Assembly: GCA_945861315.1 (NCBI GenBank)
Contig: CAMAUB010000008.1
Coordinates: forward strand, 1 to 17,794
Length of the DNA stretch: 17,794 bases
Source of the DNA: Chlamydia trachomatis
Lineage (GTDB): Bacteria > Chlamydiota > Chlamydiia > Chlamydiales > JAAKFR01
Direction of reading: 5' to 3'
The position numbers and the translations under genes were made by a program. Positions 13,928 through 17,794 of this stretch are shown here, piece by piece. The notes beneath the pieces are model-generated. The model saw only the letters and a list, made by a program, of their open reading frames with translations, was not told where the DNA came from and did no database searches. The stretch's first letter is position 1, and each line of letters opens with the position of its first letter.

Positions 13928-14510
13928 CTGGAAGTGGAAGTTGCGCTTCGATTTGCTCGAGGTTTGGTTCCATTGTTAACTTACCTTGGAAATTGTCTTT
14001 GTTTAGTTCGAAATAATCGGGAAGCTGCTGAGAGGCTGTTTCCATAGAATCGATAATCGACTGAACTTTACGTGATTTTTCACGAACGGCAATCAGCATG
14101 CCAGGTTTCACAAAAAATGAACGACGATCAACCTTCTTTCCATCAACAGAAATATGCCCGTGTGAAATCAATTGATGTGCAGCAAAAATTGTACGAGCAA
14201 AACGTAGACGATAAACAACGTTATCTAGGCGGCACTCGAGGCGCTGCATAAAAAGGTGTGCTGTATTGCCTTTCTTTTTAAATGCGGCTTTGAAAGAAGA
14301 GACAAGTTGTTTTTCTAAAAGCATACCATAGCACGCTTTGAGCTTTTGCTTCTCGTCAAGCTGAAGCCCAAAGTCAGACTTCTTTCTTCTTCTCGCTCCG
14401 TGTTGTCCCGGAGGATTGGGTTTTTTCAAAAGGGGATTGCGGGCGCGACCAAAAATATTTGCTCCAAAGCGACGTGCAATTCGGTTTTTAGGACCTCGGT
14501 ATCGTGACAT
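13884..14510 (-). CDS. rpsD: 30S ribosomal protein S4
   Basis: S4 is a primary 16S rRNA binding protein that nucleates 30S assembly. ATG 14510 has AAGGAG 6 bases upstream and gives 208 residues (E. coli 206); a longer frame from 14537 is not supported. The N-terminal [20 protein letters not shown] is typical, with [16 protein letters not shown] after it. There is no zinc-binding Cys cluster, so this is the C-minus type. The S4 RNA-binding fold lies near 95-155 ([32 protein letters not shown]). In many bacteria S4 represses its own operon; here the gene stands alone with its own promoter. The end overlaps murJ. Position matches CT626. Confidence 0.97.
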   Translation of the reverse strand: MSRYRGPKNRIARRFGANIFGRARNPLLKKPNPPGQHGARRRKKSDFGLQLDEKQKLKACYGMLLEKQLVSSFKAAFKKKGNTAHLFMQRLECRLDNVVYRLRFARTIFAAHQLISHGHISVDGKKVDRRSFFVKPGMLIAVREKSRKVQSIIDSMETASQQLPDYFELNKDNFQGKLTMEPNLEQIEAQLPLPVNIPAVCEFLAHRT

Positions 14511-14540
14511 TAAATACTCCTTAGTATTAACTAGCACAGA

Positions 14541-14569
14541 ATAATACTCCCCCTAGGATTTTTCTACAA
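14541..14569 (-). promoter_or_regulatory. rpsD promoter
   Basis: On the minus strand TTGTAG (14564-14569) and TATTAT (14541-14546) are separated by 17 bases, with a leader of about 25 bases to the rpsD start. It is the best sigma-70-like pair in the minus-strand gaps and fits a highly expressed ribosomal gene. Confidence 0.6.
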
Positions 14570-14602
14570 TGGAATTATTTATTGTGCTAAGATCCTCCCT
14601 CT

Positions 14603-15541
14603 ATGACCTATTGTGCCCTTGCCTATTACATCTTCACCCCTATTGAAAATCCCTTTCAAGAGATGAAAAATCATAAAAGATTTTTTAAAGATCGTGATGT
14701 GACTGGACGTATCTACATCAGCGAAGAGGGGATTAATGGCCAGATGAGCGGAGCTCAGGCAGATACCGAGGCGTATATGACTTGGCTAACCAGCTTTCTT
14801 CCGAGTGTAAAATTTAAAGTTCATACAACTGATGAAAATATTTTTCCTCGTATGACTATAAAAACGCGTAAGCATCTAGTTGCTTTAGGTGAGCCGGCCG
14901 ACCTCTCCAAAGGGGGTGAGCATGTCTCCCCGAAACAATGGCGTGAAATGCTTGAGTCGGATGAAGAGTATCTCCTGCTTGATGTACGCAATGATTATGA
15001 ATGGGAAATTGGTCACTTTGAGGGAGCAACTCTTCCTCCGCTTACCAAATTTCGTGATTTTCCAAGCTACGCCGACCAGCTCAAAGAGAGCCTCAAAGAG
15101 AATCAAGATTTTAAAAAGACCAAAGTGATGATGTATTGCACTGGTGGAATTCGGTGTGAGCTCTACTCTGCTTTACTTAAAGCACGAGGATTTGAATCTG
15201 TCTACCAGCTTGATGGCGGAGTGATTGCTTACGGCCAACAAGAGGGAAATGCGCATTGGAAGGGAAAGCTCTTTGTTTTTGATGATCGCCTATCGGTCCC
15301 AATCGATGGAAAAGAGGTGGAGCCAATTGCGACATGCTCTTACTGTGGTACGTCTTGTGACATCCAATACAACTGTGCAAATATGGATTGTAACACGTTA
15401 TTTATCTGTTGCAAAGAGTGTATTGAAAAGCAGAAAGGGTGTTGCTGTAATGCTTGCATAGAGGCGCCCCGTCTTAGGCCTTATGAGCGTGAGAAGGGGA
15501 ACAAGCCTTTCCGCAAGAAGCATTTAATTGCCTCTTCATGA
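14603..15541 (+). CDS. trhO: tRNA uridine(34) hydroxylase TrhO (YceA, rhodanese family)
   Basis: TrhO makes 5-hydroxyuridine at the wobble position of certain tRNAs. The 312-residue product has the UPF0176 N-terminal domain (RIYISEEGINGQMSG, 36-50), a rhodanese domain (LLLDVRNDYEWEIGHFEGA, 124-142) with active-site Cys179 in MMYCTGGIRCE, and a C-terminal Cys-rich region (about 245-285) holding 12 Cys, including CSYCGTSC and NCANMDCNTLFICC. That arrangement is typical of the family and suggests metal binding. The start ATG 14603 has no clear ribosome site; a TAAGAT 10 bases upstream might be a -10 box, giving a nearly leaderless message. It is divergent from rpsD. Position matches CT627. Confidence 0.92.
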   Translation: MTYCALAYYIFTPIENPFQEMKNHKRFFKDRDVTGRIYISEEGINGQMSGAQADTEAYMTWLTSFLPSVKFKVHTTDENIFPRMTIKTRKHLVALGEPADLSKGGEHVSPKQWREMLESDEEYLLLDVRNDYEWEIGHFEGATLPPLTKFRDFPSYADQLKESLKENQDFKKTKVMMYCTGGIRCELYSALLKARGFESVYQLDGGVIAYGQQEGNAHWKGKLFVFDDRLSVPIDGKEVEPIATCSYCGTSCDIQYNCANMDCNTLFICCKECIEKQKGCCCNACIEAPRLRPYEREKGNKPFRKKHLIASS

Positions 15542-15556
15542 CTCTAAGTGAGTGAG

Positions 15557-15739
15557 TTATTCAGATTCAGTAAGCCCTTCTTCTTCGATCACTTCTTGAG
15601 CCGCACTCTTGATTGTCTCTAGCCCTTCGGGGAAGCCAATGATTTTTAGTAGTCGATCGACATAGTGAATTTCACTGACCAACTGATCATTGACAAACTC
15701 TAGATAAGCTATTTTCTGTTGCTCTGCATTTCTTTCCAT
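15557..15739 (-). CDS. Small unknown protein, 60 residues
   Basis: ATG 15739 is chosen because AAGG lies 8 bases upstream; a TTG at 15775 would add 12 residues but has no site. The product is acidic and helical: MERNAEQQKIAYLEFVNDQL, then VSEIHYVDRLLKIIGFPEG, and an Ala/Glu-rich tail ending in TESE. There is no membrane segment. I do not recognise the family; the YVDRLLKIIGFPEGLETIK segment would be the best search query. It lies 39 bases past the stop of the large repeat protein gene, on the same strand, and converges on trhO. Its start codon is inside a 10-bp inverted repeat. Confidence 0.65.
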   Translation of the reverse strand: MERNAEQQKIAYLEFVNDQLVSEIHYVDRLLKIIGFPEGLETIKSAAQEVIEEEGLTESE

Positions 15740-15766
15740 CACTTCCACCTTGGTTAGATGGAAAGA
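15731..15766 (-). promoter_or_regulatory. Hairpin enclosing the ribosome site and start codon
   Basis: TCTTTCCATC (15731-15740) and GATGGAAAGA (15757-15766) are perfect 10-bp inverted copies around a 16-base loop. In the minus-strand message the downstream arm contains the ATG of the 60-residue ORF and the loop holds AAGGTGG, its likely ribosome site. It could mask translation start of this gene. Confidence 0.5.
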
Positions 15767-15778
15767 GTAGAGCAAGTT

Positions 15779-17626
15779 CTATGCCATCCGCTCTTGAAAG
15801 ACAACGCGAAGAGATACAGCAAGTGTCATGAGGTTAGTCTTGTCAAGGCGCGAATCCTCAGTAACTCTACGTAAAATTGGGTGCAATTTACTAACTGGAC
15901 ATTTAGCAAGAGCTAATGGAAGCATCAAAGGTTTAGTCATCTCCATAATCAGTGGAACAAAGCGTTCCAATGGTAACCCTACAAGAGGGGTTGCGATCTT
16001 ATGACGAATCTTAGTAGCAAACGCTTTTCCTCCCGCCCAAATAACTGTTTCAGTTAGACACCAGTGGAGTCTATTGAGCATGCGAGCCTCATCAGAGTCT
16101 GTCATTTGTAACTCATCAGTAATGTCATTCCAACGCCTGATAAGATCGTTACTCAGCCGTCTGTGAATTAAAGAACCAAAAAGCCAGGTTAGCTGAGCTT
16201 TTTGAGTCTCTTCCATCTCAGCATAAGCTTGAACAAGTAGTCTTCGTTCTTCTGGCTCGGACATTTTAAGTTGTCCTTGAAGGGGGGCTTCTTTTAATTT
16301 TTCAAACCATTGATTAATGACTCCATCCAGACGAGCATCTCCACAAAGAGCAAATGCTTTGCACTTTAATAAATTGCACATCTGCTCTAGCGTTTTTTCA
16401 CCATTTCGGTACGCATAAGCTTCCCCCATAAGGTCTAAAGTGAAGGCGCTATCCACTCCCATCCATACAAAGAAATCAGGATCATGTAATGCCGTTTGGA
16501 TTGCATGCTTCCAATTATCCATATTCGAAATGGTCTGTGTGATTCTGTCTGCCTCACGACTAGTCGGTGCGTGTCCGTAGATATGCATATAAAGACGGAT
16601 AATTCCACAATAGATCTGCTTTCCTTCTTCAAAAAGAGGCTCAAGAATACCTCGGGAAAGTACCTCTATAGCTTGAGCAGAGGTTTGTAGAGCATCAAAA
16701 GGGAGGTAGTCAATTCCAAGTGGGGCAAGTATTTCGGTTGAGTTAGGGTCGCTATGGTCATGCACAAAGCCTAATGGAGCAGTGCCAGACGCAGAGGCGA
16801 TCATAGCAAAGTCATCATCACTATCTGATGCTTCCATTTCAGCAGCAGCAGCAGCTATAGCACCACTTGGAGAGGTAAGTACTTCGGCTGGGCTAACGTG
16901 GGTATGGTCATGCACAAAGGTTGCTTGAGCTCCGCCAGACGCAGAGGCGATTATAGCAAAGTCACCATCACCACTACCTGGTTCTTCCATGCCAGCAGCA
17001 GCTATAGCACCACTTGGAGAGGTAAGTACTTCGGCTGGGCTAACGTCGGTATGGTCATGCACAAAGGTTGCTGGAGCGCTTAGCGAGGAGGGAGGTGTTT
17101 CGGCTGGATTAACATCGGCATGGACCGCAAATTCAGGTGGAGTAAGGGTAGCGCTTGTGTCAGTAGCATCTACGAAATCATCATCACCACCGGAATCAGT
17201 TGAGCTAGATGCCGCTGAATCATCTATATGTCGCCTTGTACAGACGACGAGGTCGTGTTGTCGATCGCATACAGGGTCGTGTTGTCGATCGCATACAAGG
17301 TCGTGTTGCCGATCGCATACAAGGTCGTGTTGCCGAGCACATACAGGGTTATGGTCTAGATGGCATTGGGCTGCAATTGCTTGGATTTTTGGAAGGGGTT
17401 TTTTTATAAGAGCCGCAATGAAAAAAGCGGTCGATCCAACAGCCATAAAAGAGAGAGGAATAAGTGTAGTCATGAAAGAGGCAGCTCCTAGAGCCGCAAA
17501 ATAACCAACTGCAAATAAAGAGACAGCCGTTATAAGGGCAGAGGTCGCCAGAATCGCAGTGTGATGTTTTTGAAAAAAGTGTGGCTGGAGACCTTCTGGA
17601 TGGGATGCTGATGGAGTTGCTGCCAT
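15779..17626 (-). CDS. Inc-like membrane protein with two nested repeat regions
   Basis: The 615-residue product has a polar start, then two hydrophobic helices close together (about 24-50 and 53-73, with a short turn). This bilobed pattern is shared by chlamydial inclusion-membrane proteins secreted by the type III system. Next come four 8-residue repeats of the type VCDRQHDL (94-128, one Cys and one His each). An acidic Ser/Asp region follows, then repeats of about 49-50 residues beginning FVHDHTxVSPAEVL (from 188, 237 and, partial, 287), with a degenerate earlier copy near 166. The last 300 residues are predicted helical with no recognised domain. ATG 17626 has AGAGGA 4 bases before it. 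No homologue is named; the Inc call rests on the hydrophobic pair and chlamydial context. Confidence 0.7.
   Translation of the reverse strand: MAATPSASHPEGLQPHFFQKHHTAILATSALITAVSLFAVGYFAALGAASFMTTLIPLSFMAVGSTAFFIAALIKKPLPKIQAIAAQCHLDHNPVCARQHDLVCDRQHDLVCDRQHDPVCDRQHDLVVCTRRHIDDSAASSSTDSGGDDDFVDATDTSATLTPPEFAVHADVNPAETPPSSLSAPATFVHDHTDVSPAEVLTSPSGAIAAAGMEEPGSGDGDFAIIASASGGAQATFVHDHTHVSPAEVLTSPSGAIAAAAAEMEASDSDDDFAMIASASGTAPLGFVHDHSDPNSTEILAPLGIDYLPFDALQTSAQAIEVLSRGILEPLFEEGKQIYCGIIRLYMHIYGHAPTSREADRITQTISNMDNWKHAIQTALHDPDFFVWMGVDSAFTLDLMGEAYAYRNGEKTLEQMCNLLKCKAFALCGDARLDGVINQWFEKLKEAPLQGQLKMSEPEERRLLVQAYAEMEETQKAQLTWLFGSLIHRRLSNDLIRRWNDITDELQMTDSDEARMLNRLHWCLTETVIWAGGKAFATKIRHKIATPLVGLPLERFVPLIMEMTKPLMLPLALAKCPVSKLHPILRRVTEDSRLDKTNLMTLAVSLRVVFQERMA
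16715..17065 (-). repeat. Long tandem repeat in the Inc-like gene (147-150 bp units)
   Basis: Units begin at 17065 (147 bases), 16918 (150 bases) and 16768 (partial). Each codes for FVHDHT..SPAEVLTSPSGAIAAA, then an acidic stretch, then DFAxIASASG. The first two are very alike at DNA level, for example the shared ACTTCGGCTGGGCTAACGT. A worn fourth copy, FAVHADVNPAE, starts near 17131. Confidence 0.8.
17251..17346 (-). repeat. Four tandem 24-bp repeats in the Inc-like gene
   Basis: Units start at 17251, 17275, 17299 and 17323 and differ at only one to a few positions; the plus-strand unit begins GGTCGTGTTG(T/C)CGATCGCAT. Each codes for one VCDRQHDL copy. The 24-base length keeps the frame, so copy number can change without breaking the gene. 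They abut each other with no spacers. Confidence 0.9.
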
Positions 17627-17645
17627 GATTTCCTCTTGTTATTAC

Positions 17646-17660
17646 GAATAACTGTTATTC
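17646..17660. promoter_or_regulatory. Palindrome GAATAACTGTTATTC before the Inc-like gene
   Basis: This is a perfect 7-bp inverted repeat with one central base, 20 bases before the ATG. With the neighbouring GTTATT on its left, the half-site occurs three times in alternating directions. It may be an operator or a hairpin near the ribosome site. No binding protein is known. Confidence 0.4.
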
Positions 17661-17724
17661 AACAAAATATGACATAAGTCTGTTAAAATAAATGTTATAA
17701 ACCACCCTCTTCTTTCAGGAAGTG

Positions 17725-17776
17725 AATAGTAATAAGCATTACTATTATCTTATTGTCTTAAAACTATTATATACAA
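17725..17776 (-). promoter_or_regulatory. Promoter with start-site palindrome for the Inc-like gene
   Basis: On the minus strand TTGTAT (17771-17776) and TAAGAT (17747-17752) are 18 bases apart. Directly downstream, over the predicted transcript start, lies the perfect inverted repeat AATAGTAAT-4 bases-ATTACTATT (17725-17746). A TATAAT (17766-17771) overlapping the -35 box could be the -10 of a second promoter whose -35 is at the window edge. The leader to the ATG would be about 115 bases. Confidence 0.4.
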
Positions 17777-17794
17777 AAACTTAACATAAGTCTA

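Noticed and set aside
17251..17346. Possible CRISPR array
   Set aside because: The 24-bp units touch each other without spacers and code for an in-frame peptide repeat, and no cas gene is nearby.
16989..17504. Plus-strand ORF of 171 codons with CRSHTRSC repeats
   Set aside because: It is the antisense reading of the repeat region of the Inc-like gene. The repetition comes from the 24-bp DNA units and there is no ribosome site.

Overview
The window looks like chromosomal DNA from a member of the phylum Chlamydiae, most likely an environmental (protist-associated) lineage rather than Chlamydia itself. From remembered Chlamydia trachomatis gene order, two conserved blocks can be recognised. One is CT653-CT662: lptB, OstA-like gene, kdsA, tRNA-Arg, rluD, a second gyrA/gyrB-type pair, then hemA. 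The other is CT624-CT627: murJ/mviN, nfo, rpsD, yceA/trhO. Here they are joined by an asparaginyl-tRNA synthetase gene that C. trachomatis lacks. A large two-helix hydrophobic, repeat-rich protein resembling an inclusion-membrane (Inc) protein at the right end fits the same assignment. No species assignment is attempted.

Layout. 1-146: a long palindromic repeat cut by the window edge. 156-2882 (minus strand): an overlapping operon read folK > kdsA > LptA/LptC-like > lptB, which joins Kdo synthesis and LPS export to a folate gene. 3009-3081: tRNA-Arg(UCU) on the plus strand. 3100-3357: khpA. 3430-8965 (minus): an operon read parE > parC > three small unknown ORFs > rluD, with genes overlapping or abutting. 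8966-9142: divergent control region holding a palindromic operator candidate and a short palindromic repeat. 9143-10129: hemA on plus, convergent with an asnS-nfo pair on minus (10134-12367). 12440-13927: murJ on plus, whose 3' end overlaps the end of the convergent rpsD. 14603-15541: trhO on plus. 15557-17626 (minus): a repeat-rich Inc-like gene followed by a small ORF whose start codon lies in a hairpin. 17627-17794: AT-rich upstream region with promoter-like and operator-like palindromes.

The most interesting pattern is a family of long imperfect palindromes at 1-146, 4543-4638 and 9029-9074. They share ends (ATACTCA.../...GAGTAT) and core blocks but differ in length and arms. The middle copy is exactly 96 bp and sits in frame inside a small gene, adding 32 codons after its third codon. 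Removing it restores an uninterrupted shorter frame. This recalls the Rickettsia palindromic elements (RPEs), which also insert in frame into genes. Other points of note are a nested-repeat Inc-like protein, a palindrome in the spacer of the parE promoter, a four-codon leader ORF before hemA, a start-codon hairpin, and natural substitutions in ParC (quinolone-contact Ser to Ala), MurJ and HemA.
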